DNA of 64,000 bases from Asticcacaulis excentricus CB 48 (GCF_000175215.2 NC_014818.1:124001-188000), one strand, 5' to 3'. Shown: positions 33,185 through 42,616, numbered from the stretch's first letter. Numbers and translations: made by a program. Notes: generated from the sequence alone by a model not told the origin.

Positions 33185-33544
33185 ATGAACTACATGCTCT
33201 TGATTACGGAAACGGCCGAAGGCTTTGCCGACCGTCATAATGAAAACGCCCCAAGCTACTGGAGCGGCTGGATGACCTATTCGGCCGCGATTGCAGAGGC
33301 GGGCATCTTTGTTTCGGGTGCCGGTCTTGCCGGACCTGAGACGGCCACCGTTCTACGCTTTGATACGAAAGGTCAGCGCGTGCAGGACGGGCCCTTTATC
33401 GACTCCAAGGAGCAGGTCGGAGGCTTTTTTATCATCGACGTACCGCATCTGGATGCCGCTCTCGAATGGGCACGCAAGGCCCCGATCACCCGTGGCGGTT
33501 CGGTTGAGGTGCGCCCGTGTCTGCCACCGCCGCCGCGTGACTGA
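33185..33544 (+). CDS. DGPF/YCII-domain protein
   Basis: A 119-residue cytoplasmic protein of the YCII-related DGPF group. The naming motif is seen as QDGPFIDSKEQVGGFFIIDV at about residues 67-86. The start ATG 33185 follows an AGGA ribosome site. Its stop codon overlaps the sigma-factor start by one base (TGATG), so the two are translationally coupled. DGPF proteins are the usual partners of ECF42 sigma factors; their biochemical role is not known, although a link to stress or secondary metabolism has been proposed. The presumed ECF42 promoter at 33111 would drive both genes. Confidence 0.9.
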   Translation: MNYMLLITETAEGFADRHNENAPSYWSGWMTYSAAIAEAGIFVSGAGLAGPETATVLRFDTKGQRVQDGPFIDSKEQVGGFFIIDVPHLDAALEWARKAPITRGGSVEVRPCLPPPPRD

Positions 33545-34779
33545 TGTCGCGGGATCACCGGGTCATAGAGCGTGTTTTCCAAGAGTCGTCTGGGCGTCTG
33601 ACCGCCTATCTGGCAACGCGTTTTGGTGACGTAGCTCTGGCCGAAGATGCCTTGAGTGCGGCTTTTACCGCCGCGCTCAAGGCCTGGCCGGAGAGGGGGG
33701 TGCCGTCCTCTCCGGAAGCTTGGCTCTATCAGGCAGCCAAGCGCTTTATTCTCGATACCGTGCGTCGTCGTAAGACGGCAACCGCCTATGCGGATGATCC
33801 TGTTGCGCAGAGGCCGGAGGCGGAGGATGCGCCGGGTTTTGTCTTTCCGGATGAGCGGCTGAAGCTGTTGTTTGTCTGCGCCCACCCGGCCATTTCGGAT
33901 GACCTTCACATCGCCCTGATGCTGAATACCGTCCTGGGGGTTGAGGCACACCGCATCGCCCATGCCTTCGTGATTTCGCCGGCGACGATGAGCCAGCGGC
34001 TCACCCGCGCCAAGGCGAAGATTCGCGAGGCGCGTATTCCCTTTGTCATCCCGGATGCCGAGGACATGCCGCCGCGCCTGCATAGCGTGCTACAGGCCAT
34101 CTATGCCGGTTTTGGCATAGGTTGGGACGAGGCGCGCACGCGCATGGGGGCAGAGGAGCTGACACAGGAATGTCTGCTGCTGGCGCGCCTTGTCGCGCAA
34201 CTTATGCCGCAGGCTCCGGAGGCCCTGGGCTGTCTGGCACTTCTGCTCTACAGCGACGCCCGCCAAAAAAGCCGGACATGCGACGGCGCCTACGTCCCTT
34301 TGTCCGAGCAGGATGTGGCTTTTTGGGACGCCGATCAGATGCACGAGGCCGGTCAGATTCTGCAAAGCGCCGCGCGGCTCAGGCACTCGGGCCCGTTTCA
34401 ACTGATGGCTGCCATTCAGAGCGCTCATATCGAAGCCCGATTGACGGGTCATAACTACAGCGAAGGCGTGCTGCAACTCTACGCGGGCCTGCGTCACATA
34501 GCCCCCAGTCTGGGTGTCGAGGTGGCGTTTGCCATGGCGCTGGGCAAGGCGCAGGGCGCTGAGTTCGGGCTACGCCAGCTCGACCTGATCGATCCGGCGC
34601 AAATCGCCAGCTATCAGCCCTATTGGGCGACGCGGGCCGACCTGCTGCGTCGGGCAGGGCGGATGATGGAGTCCGCCAGCGCCTATGATCTGGCCATCGG
34701 CCTTTCCGGCGACAGTGCCGTGCGTCAGTATCTGATCGGGCGCAGGGCCGGTCTCGGGGCTCATGGCGCTCACGCCTAA
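33544..34779 (+). CDS. ECF42-type RNA polymerase sigma factor
   Basis: A 411-residue sigma factor, much longer than a standard ECF factor. Region 2 is seen in TAYLATRFGDVALAEDALSA and SPEAWLYQAAKRFILDTVRR, and region 4 in HRIAHAFVISPATMSQRLTRAK at about residues 135-160. The remaining 220 or so residues are the helical C-terminal extension (TPR-like) typical of group ECF42, which replaces an anti-sigma partner in control. No anti-sigma gene is present. Coupling with the DGPF gene and a matching upstream promoter support the grouping and positive autoregulation. It ends 31 bases from the convergent GH97 gene. Nothing shows that it controls the polysaccharide locus. Confidence 0.9.
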   Translation: MSRDHRVIERVFQESSGRLTAYLATRFGDVALAEDALSAAFTAALKAWPERGVPSSPEAWLYQAAKRFILDTVRRRKTATAYADDPVAQRPEAEDAPGFVFPDERLKLLFVCAHPAISDDLHIALMLNTVLGVEAHRIAHAFVISPATMSQRLTRAKAKIREARIPFVIPDAEDMPPRLHSVLQAIYAGFGIGWDEARTRMGAEELTQECLLLARLVAQLMPQAPEALGCLALLLYSDARQKSRTCDGAYVPLSEQDVAFWDADQMHEAGQILQSAARLRHSGPFQLMAAIQSAHIEARLTGHNYSEGVLQLYAGLRHIAPSLGVEVAFAMALGKAQGAEFGLRQLDLIDPAQIASYQPYWATRADLLRRAGRMMESASAYDLAIGLSGDSAVRQYLIGRRAGLGAHGAHA

Positions 34780-34810
34780 CGTCAATCCCCGATTAGCCCG
34801 ACGTGTCGCC

Positions 34811-36652
34811 TTATTTCCGGCTGATCCGGGCGACGTATCCGCCCTGCGGGCTCAGGGGGATTTCCAAGCTCTCGCCGGGCGTGAGGTGACGCTTGCCGGT
34901 CATGAAGCTGGCGGGGTTTTGGCGGTCGTCGGCATAATCTTCGATTTGCCAATTGCCCGATTTTAGGAAGTCCAGTTTCAGACGTACGGTTTTTGTGGCC
35001 TCATTATTAATGACGGCGATGTACCAGACTTCACCTGACCGGCGGGCGAGGGCAGCGACCTCGCCCGGTTGACTGGGTGCCAGCACCCTGGTTTCATCCC
35101 AGACGGCAGGTATGTCTTTTATGACCCCGAACGCCGGGTTGGAGATATAGGTCTGCGGATGCCCGCCGAACGACAAAAAAGGCGAGGTAAAGATGACCAT
35201 CTGCGCCAGTTCGTGTGACCACGTATTGCCCTGAAGCTCTTTTGGCGTGAAGACGGTGGGCGTGTAGTCGCCCGGCCCCACAACATAGCGTGTAAACGGC
35301 AGGATGGTATCATGCGCCGCGGGCAGCTTCCGATTATAGCGCGTAATGTGCCATTCATGACCGCGCACGCCTTCCCGTGTCAGGACGTTGGGCCAGGTCC
35401 TTTCGGTACCGCTGGGTTTTATGGCACCATGGAAATCAACCATCAGGCGCGCTGCGGCGGCATCGCGGGCTGTGTCTTCATACCAGTTCGACCACGCCCG
35501 GCTCCCCGGTTCCGGGAAGTCGATCTTGACGCCTACCACGCCGGCCTCGGCTAGTCGTTTGAAAAAGTTGCGCCGGGCGTTGGCGTCAAAGACTTCTCGG
35601 CTGTGTACCCAAACCCAGATACCGACGCCTTTTTCCCGCGCGTAGCGCACGGTTTTTTCCAACGTCGGCCAGGGTTGCTTCCACTTCGCCCAGCCGTCGT
35701 CGATCAGATAATATTCATAGCCAAGCGTCTTCGTCCAATCGACCCACTGCGGCTGATCGTCTTCGAGGGGATCACCGATCGCTAGCCACTGCCAGGTGGA
35801 GCGACCCGGCTTGATCCAATCAGCTCTGGCCAACTCGGCCGCCGGGGCCGGGTTTACGTTTTGAACGAGCGTAGAATTGACCAGTTCGGTGAGGTTTCGC
35901 GCGATGATCGTGACCCGCCACGGCTGAATGACCGCGGCGTCCGTCGTCCAGCCCTCGGTATTGGCGTACAGCGTGTTGAGAAGCAGGCCGTCCTGAGACA
36001 CGCCGACCGCACTGTCGGCATAGTCTTTGACGGCGGCCTCTGTCAGTGCGACCCAGAATCCGTTGATTTTAAGTGTAATCGGTGCGCTGAGCCGTTTGCC
36101 CGTCAATTGCGGTAAACGGCTTTGAAAATAAGGGTTTTCGTAGTCCTCTTTGAGTTCGGATACCCACATTGTGGCGTCCGCGTCGCTGGGTCGCCAGCCT
36201 GAAAGGTCCGCTTCGACTTTCCGGCCGGTCTGCGCGGGCAATCTGAGCCTGACCGCAACGCCGTCATCTGCCACCTGCACATCGGCGAAGGCCACGCTGC
36301 CTAAGTCTAGCAGAGAGAGCGTCGCCGTATTGGCCTTGTGTTCCGCAAAGCGCTTGGCGCCGTAGTGGCGGTACTTTTCGGCGACCTTACCCCTCGTGAC
36401 CTTGGTAATGATCGAATGCTGACCCACGTCGGTGGAGTTGGTGCGGATACCAAGGGGGGAGGCGGCCAGCACGTCTTTGCCATAAGCGGTCACCTTGTAG
36501 GTCAGGTGCCCGCTCTCGTCGCTGACATGGACCCTGACCCTTCCGGAGGGACTTTCGATGTTCACCGTAGCGGCGTCCGCCGTCTGGGCGACCGAGAACA
36601 TGGCGACCCCCAGCAGCGCGACCGTTCTGAAAATCGCTCTGGTCACTATCAT
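34811..36652 (-). CDS. GH97 glycoside hydrolase (alpha-galactosidase/alpha-glucosidase type)
   Basis: A 613-residue exported enzyme with a signal peptide ending AQTADA. I chose ATG 36652 because GGAGAG stands 6 bases before it; an upstream in-frame ATG at 36700 would only lengthen the signal. Family landmarks are the N-terminal beta-sandwich (IESPSGRVRVHVS), TELVNSTLVQNVNP, YEYYLIDDGW, GIWVWVHSREVF, GVVGVKIDFPEPGS and NVLTREGVRGHEW. The aspartate in VKIDF fits the nucleophile of the retaining branch, whose members are alpha-galactosidases, while inverting members are alpha-glucosidases. Substrate choice is therefore tentative. It is a single gene convergent with the sigma factor, and no copy of the locus palindrome is seen in its upstream gap (36653-36906). 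Confidence 0.88.
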   Translation of the reverse strand: MIVTRAIFRTVALLGVAMFSVAQTADAATVNIESPSGRVRVHVSDESGHLTYKVTAYGKDVLAASPLGIRTNSTDVGQHSIITKVTRGKVAEKYRHYGAKRFAEHKANTATLSLLDLGSVAFADVQVADDGVAVRLRLPAQTGRKVEADLSGWRPSDADATMWVSELKEDYENPYFQSRLPQLTGKRLSAPITLKINGFWVALTEAAVKDYADSAVGVSQDGLLLNTLYANTEGWTTDAAVIQPWRVTIIARNLTELVNSTLVQNVNPAPAAELARADWIKPGRSTWQWLAIGDPLEDDQPQWVDWTKTLGYEYYLIDDGWAKWKQPWPTLEKTVRYAREKGVGIWVWVHSREVFDANARRNFFKRLAEAGVVGVKIDFPEPGSRAWSNWYEDTARDAAAARLMVDFHGAIKPSGTERTWPNVLTREGVRGHEWHITRYNRKLPAAHDTILPFTRYVVGPGDYTPTVFTPKELQGNTWSHELAQMVIFTSPFLSFGGHPQTYISNPAFGVIKDIPAVWDETRVLAPSQPGEVAALARRSGEVWYIAVINNEATKTVRLKLDFLKSGNWQIEDYADDRQNPASFMTGKRHLTPGESLEIPLSPQGGYVARISRK

Positions 36653-36906
36653 GAAATCTCTCCAATGCCTTGCCGGAAGGCCCCCGTGGACTCCGGACAC
36701 TAAGGACGCGCCCTTTTTCTGCGTACCAGAGTTAAATGTGCGAGCGATTTCGTCAACATTTAATTGTAGGACAAAACAAAATTTAAACTGCTATTTTGCA
36801 TATGGACCAACACGGGCCCCTGGTAAGACGTGCAAAAGTGCCGCCTGTCCAAATCGTCACTCAAGCCGTATAAGATCGCTGAGGGTGTATTCAGGGAGGC
36901 CTGATC

Positions 36907-37914
36907 ATGGCGGATACGGTACTGGTGACCGGCATAGGAGGATTTATCGCCAAGCATCTGGCGGCGCAGCTTCTGGCCGAGGGGTTCACGGTCCGGGGCA
37001 CAGTGCGAAGCCCGTCGCGCGCCGAAGAGGTGCGCGTGGCCCTTAAGGCGCAGGATCTGCCGCTGGATCGTCTGAGTTTTGTCACGCTTGATCTGGAACG
37101 CGATGAGGGCTGGGACGTGGCGGCGCGCGACTGCCGCTTTGTGCACCATGTGGCCGCACCCTTTCCGCTGGTACAGCCCACTGACCGCGAAGCTCTGGTG
37201 CCCGCCGCGCGCGATGGCGCCCTGCGTGTACTGAAGGCCGCAAGCGGAGCGGAACGCATACTCATGACCTCTTCGATTGCCGCAATGATGTATGCGCCGC
37301 GCGCACAAAGGCGTTTCACCTTCGGCCCCGACGACTGGTCCGATCCCGAATGGTCGCTCAACACCCCCTACGTCGTCGCCAAGACCCGGGCCGAGCAGGC
37401 GGCCTGGGCCTATATGGAGCAGGTTGGTCGCCATCAGGTCCTGACGGCCATCAATCCGGGTCTGGTGCTGGGCCCGCCGCTGGATGCGCATTGGGGCACA
37501 TCGCTCGACGTCGTGTCGATGCTGATTCAGGGCAAGTACCCCGCCGTGCCGCCTGTGGCCTTTCCCATCGTCGACGTGCGTGACGTGGCAGCCTTGCATG
37601 TGAAGGCGATGACCGCACCGGTCGGAGGGCGCCGCCTGCTGGCCGCTGCCGACACCCTGTCCCTGTCTGAAATGGGTCAGTGGTTGCGCACTGTGCTGCC
37701 CCAAAATGCGAAGCGCATTCCGACGCAGACACTACCGCTGAGCGTGACGCGCGTTTTGTCATTGTTCGACAAGTCGCTCGCCACGCTCAAGCCCGATCTC
37801 GGTCGCTACCCCGTGGCTGACAGCCGTCTGACCACGGAGTTGACCGGTCTGACCTTGAACAGCGCCAGAAATGCGGTCACGGCAGCCGCACGGGCCCTGT
37901 CCGGCAATGCCTGA
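36907..37914 (+). CDS. NAD(P)-dependent reductase, extended SDR (dihydroflavonol-reductase-like)
   Basis: A 335-residue cytoplasmic oxidoreductase. The Rossmann motif TGIGGFIAKH is at residues 8-17, LMTSSIAAMMY carries the catalytic serine, and YVVAKTRAEQAAW holds the Tyr-x-x-x-Lys pair near residue 153. GSVR-like TVRSPSRAEEV residues after strand 2 suggest NADPH preference. Similar bacterial proteins reduce aldehydes or ketones of unknown identity. A GGGAGG ribosome site lies before ATG 36907. It stands alone and ends 5 bases from the convergent AhpD-like pseudogene. The function in vivo is unknown. Confidence 0.88.
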   Translation: MADTVLVTGIGGFIAKHLAAQLLAEGFTVRGTVRSPSRAEEVRVALKAQDLPLDRLSFVTLDLERDEGWDVAARDCRFVHHVAAPFPLVQPTDREALVPAARDGALRVLKAASGAERILMTSSIAAMMYAPRAQRRFTFGPDDWSDPEWSLNTPYVVAKTRAEQAAWAYMEQVGRHQVLTAINPGLVLGPPLDAHWGTSLDVVSMLIQGKYPAVPPVAFPIVDVRDVAALHVKAMTAPVGGRRLLAAADTLSLSEMGQWLRTVLPQNAKRIPTQTLPLSVTRVLSLFDKSLATLKPDLGRYPVADSRLTTELTGLTLNSARNAVTAAARALSGNA

Positions 37915-38217
37915 ACCGCTCAGGCCGTCCAGGCGAGGGCGGGGTCACTCATAAACCCTTCCTTGGGCGTATGGGTCAGGTGGTTGGTGTAATTGGAGAT
38001 TGTTTTAACGGCGATAATGGTAACGACCTCCAGCACCTGCGCCTTTGTGAAGCCCGCCGCCAGGAAGGCGTCTGCCGCCGCGTCTCCGGCAAAGCCGCGT
38101 TCGCGCACCACGGTTTCGGTAAAGAGGCGCAAGGCCTGAAGTCTGGCGTCGGCGACCGGCGCGCGGTTTCGCAGGGCCTGAATGACCCCTTCGTCCAGAT
38201 GGGCGTTACGCGCTAAC

Positions 38218-39842
38218 CCGCTTCATTCATCGTAACGGTGTTAGCCTTTCCGTTTAGAACGGCTTTTTCACGGACGCGCTTGTTGGCGTCGTGTTTTCCG
38301 CCACGCGCTGGGTTTGATTTTGCTCCGATGGGGGTTGACGGTGATGGCGGCGGCTTTGAGGGCATAGCCCCGTCGTTTATGCGGGCGCGGCTTTGAGGGA
38401 CGCCATTATATGGCGCAAGAGCGAAGCCTCCGGGCAAGCTGCGGCGAAGGCAATCCTTACGCGATGGGCGGTCTCTTTGATCCGAGCCCCGATCTTCAGA
38501 AGGCGCAAGCGGATGGTATTGAACTCAGCGGTCGCCAGCTTATGGGCCTTGGGGATCTGATCCCGGACAGCCAGCATCAGCCAGTAGGCAGCGGTGTGAA
38601 GGATCAGGCGCATCTGGTTGGCCAGAGGGCAGCGACAAGAGGTGCGATCACTTTTAAGCTGGGTCTTGTGGAGCTTGATCAGATTTTCAGCGTTGCCTCG
38701 GGCACAATAGAGTTTGGCATAGAGGGTTTCCGGATCGGGATCGGTCAGGGATGTGACGACGAAGCGATTGTCGAGGCCCATAGGCGTGGCTTCAATGCGG
38801 GCGATAACGCGGCGCTCACAGCCCCAGGATTTGGCTCCATGACGGACTTCGGTGTAGCCGCGCACGGCCGCGGCGTCCTGTTCGGCCCGAACGACACGGA
38901 TGTGGTCAGCAAAGGCTTCGACCTTAGCATGCAAAGGCTTTGAGCCGGCGAGCCCGAAGATATAGTCAACGCCCTTGTGCTCAGCCCAGGCCATGACTTC
39001 GGGGCGGGCATAGTGGCCGTCACCGCGCAGGGTAATGTGGGTTGTGGGCCAGTGTTTGCGGATCTGGCGCACCATCCTACGGACCCAGCCGCGCACCTCC
39101 TTGCCTGACGGCGTTTTGCCGGGTCGCAGGATGACGACGACCGGTCGGCCTGTGCTCACATCGTAGACGTGGATGGGCTTAAAGACGTATTCCCCTTCAT
39201 GGGCATTGAAGAGCGACAACTGCTGGCGGCCGTGAACCACGTCGACCGTGTCATCGATATCGAGGGTTACGGCGGCGGGAACAGCCGACCCGAAACTGGC
39301 GCAGTACTGGTCGATAAGACCGTAGGTCAGCTTGATCGAGCTACGCAGGTCCGGCGCATTCTCAAGGCGCGACAAGGTCGGTTGTGAGCACAGGTCCTTG
39401 CCGCCTTCGGGCAGTCGCCCACATGCCAGCTTGAAGGCCGGATCGGTGCGCAGGAAAGCCAGATCGTTGCCATCTTCATAGCCACAGGCGATGGCGAAGA
39501 CCCGCGCCTTCAGGATCGAGGCAAGGGAATGGGTTACCAGGAAGGGGTTGCGTCGATCCGGTATCAGCCGCCAAAGCCGATCAATGATCCCGATCCGGCG
39601 CTCAGCCGCAGACAACAGCATGACACCGCCATCCGAACTGATGCGTCCGCCATCAAAGGCAGCCGTGATTTTCTTGCGCGAAACGCTTGGCAAATCGAAC
39701 GGAAGATCGGTATCTTGGTCCATGGCGGGTGTGGCCTTGGCGGTCTTTGGTTTAAGTTCGGTGTGGTAACCAGAATCTATTCCAAAACAACGCTTTACGC
39801 TACACCCGCTGCACCTTTTTGCCGCCACCGTGAATTAGACCG
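38218..39842 (-). mobile_element. IS1380-family insertion sequence
   Basis: About 1.6 kb with one transposase gene on the minus strand. GCTAACC occurs on both sides (38212-38218 and 39843-39849); all or part of it is the target duplication, IS1380 elements usually making 4-5 bp. The ends are imperfect inverted repeats: the left end CCGCTTCATTCATCGTAACGG aligns with the right end, read inward, at about 13 of 21 positions, including a shared ATTCA. Exact ends are therefore uncertain by a few bases. The 150 bases between the left end and the transposase stop hold a short direct repeat, GCGGCTTTGAGGG. Confidence 0.85.
38377..39723 (-). CDS. IS1380-family transposase
   Basis: A 448-residue DDE transposase. 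Family features are the early ITAAFDGGRISSDGGVMLLSA segment, FVTHSLASILKARVFAIACGYEDGNDL-type region near residue 85, the VTLDIDDTVDVVHG aspartate region, ITLRGDGHYARPE and the C-terminal NLIKLHKTQLKSDRTSC segment. I chose ATG 39723 (MDQDTDLPF) because it gives the usual family length; the frame stays open for 35 codons upstream without similarity. It seems complete, so the element may still move. Its insertion broke the AhpD-like gene. Confidence 0.92.
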   Translation of the reverse strand: MDQDTDLPFDLPSVSRKKITAAFDGGRISSDGGVMLLSAAERRIGIIDRLWRLIPDRRNPFLVTHSLASILKARVFAIACGYEDGNDLAFLRTDPAFKLACGRLPEGGKDLCSQPTLSRLENAPDLRSSIKLTYGLIDQYCASFGSAVPAAVTLDIDDTVDVVHGRQQLSLFNAHEGEYVFKPIHVYDVSTGRPVVVILRPGKTPSGKEVRGWVRRMVRQIRKHWPTTHITLRGDGHYARPEVMAWAEHKGVDYIFGLAGSKPLHAKVEAFADHIRVVRAEQDAAAVRGYTEVRHGAKSWGCERRVIARIEATPMGLDNRFVVTSLTDPDPETLYAKLYCARGNAENLIKLHKTQLKSDRTSCRCPLANQMRLILHTAAYWLMLAVRDQIPKAHKLATAEFNTIRLRLLKIGARIKETAHRVRIAFAAACPEASLLRHIMASLKAAPA

Positions 39843-40225
39843 GCTAACCAGGTGTGACCCATAGTGCAGTATTCGCAGGCGTGCAGCACGCTGACGGTTA
39901 GATAGACAAGCTGAAGCTCTGCCGGGCTGAAGGTTGTTTCGGCGGCCATGGCGGTAAACAGCCAGTCATAGGCCGACAGAGCCAGTGGACTTTCGGCAAG
40001 GGTCCCTTGCAGTTTCGGCGTGAAGCCCCAAGCCTTGTGTACAGCTTCAAGGCGCGCCTTTGAACCGGCCGGCGCGGATTCGATCGAATGAACGGTAAAG
40101 GGGGTCATGATAGGTATCCTGTCTCGTGAGGCGTCGGGAGTGACGCTCCGTAACGACCTTGTAAACGCCGTGAAATCCGCAATAAATTCATAGACAAACA
40201 TTATAATCATGCATAATTTGCACGA

Positions 40226-41119
40226 ATGGATTTCCAGGCCCTCGACCTCTTTGTGGCCGTCGCTCGCGCCGGGGGCTTTGCAGCCGTGGCGAAAGAACGG
40301 TTCCTCGACCCTTCGACCGTTTCGCGGATCATTGCGGGGCTGGAGGCGGAGCTGAATGTCCGCCTGTTTCAGCGCACGACCCGCTCGCTTAGTCTGACCG
40401 AGGCGGGGGCGCTTTATCTGGCGCGCATGGAACCCCTCCTGGATGAGATGCGCCGCGCGGCCGCCGAGGCCTCCAACGTCAATGCCGAACCCACAGGGGT
40501 TTTGCGGCTGACGGCTTCGGTGGCTTTCGGTGTACAGCAGATTGCGCCTTTGCTTGGCGACTTTTGCGCCGTGTATCCGCGCCTCAAGCTCGACTGTGTC
40601 TTCACTGACGCCAATCTGGACCTCGTTCAGGAGCGCATGGATCTGGCTATCCGGCTTGCCCCGGCGATTGAGGGCGATCTGGTCGCTACCCGGCTTTTTT
40701 CAACCCGCTATCACGTGGTGGCGAGCCCCGACTACATCGCGCGCGCTGCGCCCATCGGTGAGCCGCGCGACCTGCTCACCCATCGCTGCCTGCTTCTGGG
40801 TTTGCGCGCCTTTCGCTCGACCTGGAAGTTCAAGAATGCTCAGGGTGCGCTTGAAGAGGTGTCGGTGGACGGGGATGTGGTCATCTCTACCCCTCTGGCC
40901 CTGCGCGCCGCCGTGCTGGCAGGCGGCGGTCCGGCCCTGTTGTCCGGTTTTCTGATCGCTGACGATCTGCGCGCCGGGCGTCTGGTCGATCTTTTCCCCG
41001 ACCATCGCCCGACCCCGACCACGTTCGATACGGGCGCGTGGGCCATCTACCCCAGCCGCGCCTATCTGCCGAACAAGGTGCGGGTCATGATAGACTTCCT
41101 CAGATCGCGCCTGAGTTAA
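40226..41119 (+). CDS. LysR-family regulator
   Basis: A 297-residue LysR regulator. The winged helix occupies residues 1-60 (LDLFVAVARAGGFAAVAKERFLDPSTVSRIIAGLEAEL) and a periplasmic-binding-protein-like effector domain follows. It is divergent from the AhpD-like pseudogene, and LysR regulators commonly control such a divergent neighbour, here already destroyed by the IS. A TATAAT lies at 40202-40207, only 18 bases before the ATG, and no ribosome site is visible, so the mRNA may be nearly leaderless. ATTAT-N8-ATAAT across 40200-40217 is a possible LysR-type half-symmetric site. Confidence 0.92.
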   Translation: MDFQALDLFVAVARAGGFAAVAKERFLDPSTVSRIIAGLEAELNVRLFQRTTRSLSLTEAGALYLARMEPLLDEMRRAAAEASNVNAEPTGVLRLTASVAFGVQQIAPLLGDFCAVYPRLKLDCVFTDANLDLVQERMDLAIRLAPAIEGDLVATRLFSTRYHVVASPDYIARAAPIGEPRDLLTHRCLLLGLRAFRSTWKFKNAQGALEEVSVDGDVVISTPLALRAAVLAGGGPALLSGFLIADDLRAGRLVDLFPDHRPTPTTFDTGAWAIYPSRAYLPNKVRVMIDFLRSRLS

Positions 41120-41156
41120 AGCCAGAAAATCGTGATGCCCTCTGTTGCCTGCGGTG

Positions 41157-42602
41157 TCAGACCTTGGGCTGAGTGCGTATCCACGCGGCGGCGGCGTCCA
41201 TCGCCGTATCAAGTCCGAGGGCAATATCTTGCGCTGTAGGTGCCACAAACACGTCCGGGTCGATGCCCTGATCCGGTTGTGGCGTCGGGGAGAAGTAGCC
41301 GACCAGAGGCAGGTCGAACTCAATCCCGCTCTGCGGTAACTGCGTGAAGAAGAAGCCGCGGCCATTCAGACCCCTGAGGTTTCCGCCCGTCTGCCGTCCA
41401 AACAGCCTGATTTTACCTGTCTGCCGCGCCGAGGAGATAAAGCCGAAGGTTGCTGAGCTATTTGCCGGTCCGATCAAGGCGGCAACGGGCACGCGTAGCT
41501 TTTTTGCCGAGGGTAAAAGCGCCGGCACCGTGTCCTTTTGGGGTCGTTCAATAAAGCCGTCGGCCAGCTTGCGCCCGCCGACCCCTATAGATTTGAAGCC
41601 TTCGTCCCAGGTCGAAACGTGAGGCGCCAGCACCTCCGGCACGGTTTCAAAGCGCACCTTTTCAACGAAGTTGAAGGCTTGGGTGGGACGGTCAATCAGG
41701 CGGCGCAACAGGGGGTTGCCGCAGTCATCGCCCCCTTCATTGCCGCGAATATCCATAATCAGCCCGCGCGCCCCGCTCAGGCTGTCGAGGCGGTCTTCCA
41801 GCCATGCTTCCCACTTCCAGGGGCTGTTCCACATGGCCCAGCCGGGCATATCGAGGACGGCAATACCGTCGGCGCGCATTTTCCATGTCCAGCGCGGGTT
41901 CGGGCTGTCTTCGGGCACGCGGGTAATCGTCGCCTGACGCGCCTTCAGTGTCATCACCGGGACCTCGACCTGACCGGCGCGACCATCCGGCCAGACGACC
42001 TCCAGCCGGTGCGTGTCCCCGGACGGCGGGCACAAAAGCCCCTGAAAAACGTCGAAAAATTCAATGGTCTCCGTCCCCTGTACGCTGAGGAGAGAGCGCC
42101 GCTTACCCCCATTGTGACCATCGGCCCGGCTGACAGGCAACAGGCGCGCCAGTAGCTGCGCCGCTGGCAAGCCATTGACGGACGTCACGCGCGTACCGGA
42201 GCTCAGCTTACCGGTGCCGCTGAAGTCCTGCCGCACGATCATCTCGTCGCCCAACCACTCGAAGTAAAAGGGTAGGCGCGTCGGGCGGTCGAACAGGGCC
42301 GTGATCTCTGCCCTTTTCTGGTTGAAGAAGTTGCAATAGCTATGGCCGCAATTGAGTGCGGACAGAAAGCGTGACAGGATCAGGTAGCGGCTTTCGCTCG
42401 AAGGGGTCGCTTCATACGCGCGCTCCAGGTCATCAAGGTGCCCGGCAATTTCAGCGGGCGTATTGTACCGCAACAGCCCCGGATGAATTGCCATCGCCGC
42501 CCTAAACACCGTCATGTCCTCGGACCGGCTGGATTTCGACCACGCCCGGCCTGAAAAGGTCGCGCTAGCTGCAAGGGCGGCGAGAAGGGTTCGTCTATAC
42601 AT
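41157..42602 (-). CDS. Exported S41-family peptidase-like protein
   Basis: A 481-residue protein with a twin-arginine-like signal (YRRTLLAALAASATFSGRA). Its C-terminal half is a tail-specific-protease (S41) domain: GLIMDIRGNEGGDDCGNPLLR near residue 285, then VAALIGPANSSATFGFISS with the probable catalytic serine, then FGRQTGGNLRGLNG. A short PDZ-like part (RVTSVNGLPAAQLL) precedes it. ATG 42602 is preceded by GGGAGG at 6 bases. The gene starts 14 bases after the stop of the beta-lactamase-fold gene, so they form an operon. Natural substrate unknown; peptide or cell-wall turnover is possible. Confidence 0.85.
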   Translation of the reverse strand: MYRRTLLAALAASATFSGRAWSKSSRSEDMTVFRAAMAIHPGLLRYNTPAEIAGHLDDLERAYEATPSSESRYLILSRFLSALNCGHSYCNFFNQKRAEITALFDRPTRLPFYFEWLGDEMIVRQDFSGTGKLSSGTRVTSVNGLPAAQLLARLLPVSRADGHNGGKRRSLLSVQGTETIEFFDVFQGLLCPPSGDTHRLEVVWPDGRAGQVEVPVMTLKARQATITRVPEDSPNPRWTWKMRADGIAVLDMPGWAMWNSPWKWEAWLEDRLDSLSGARGLIMDIRGNEGGDDCGNPLLRRLIDRPTQAFNFVEKVRFETVPEVLAPHVSTWDEGFKSIGVGGRKLADGFIERPQKDTVPALLPSAKKLRVPVAALIGPANSSATFGFISSARQTGKIRLFGRQTGGNLRGLNGRGFFFTQLPQSGIEFDLPLVGYFSPTPQPDQGIDPDVFVAPTAQDIALGLDTAMDAAAAWIRTQPKV

Positions 42603-42616
42603 CTTAAACCTCCCTG

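Larger units (their letters stand above)
37920..40108 (-). pseudogene. Carboxymuconolactone-decarboxylase/AhpD-like gene split by an IS element
   Basis: The N-terminal part (40108 down to 39843) starts MTPFTVHSIESAPAGSK and reaches the redox motif HACEYCTMGHTWLA (Cys-x-x-Cys). The C-terminal part (38218 down to 37920) continues RNAHLDEGVIQALRNRAPVADARLQALRLF to the stop. Joining the halves at the repeated GGTTAGC restores an uninterrupted reading frame through TWLARNAHLDEG, so the insertion is recent and the halves have not decayed. The intact protein would be a small peroxidase or disulfide reductase-like enzyme of the AhpD fold. It is divergent from a LysR gene, its likely regulator. An AGGA ribosome site precedes ATG 40108. 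Confidence 0.9.
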
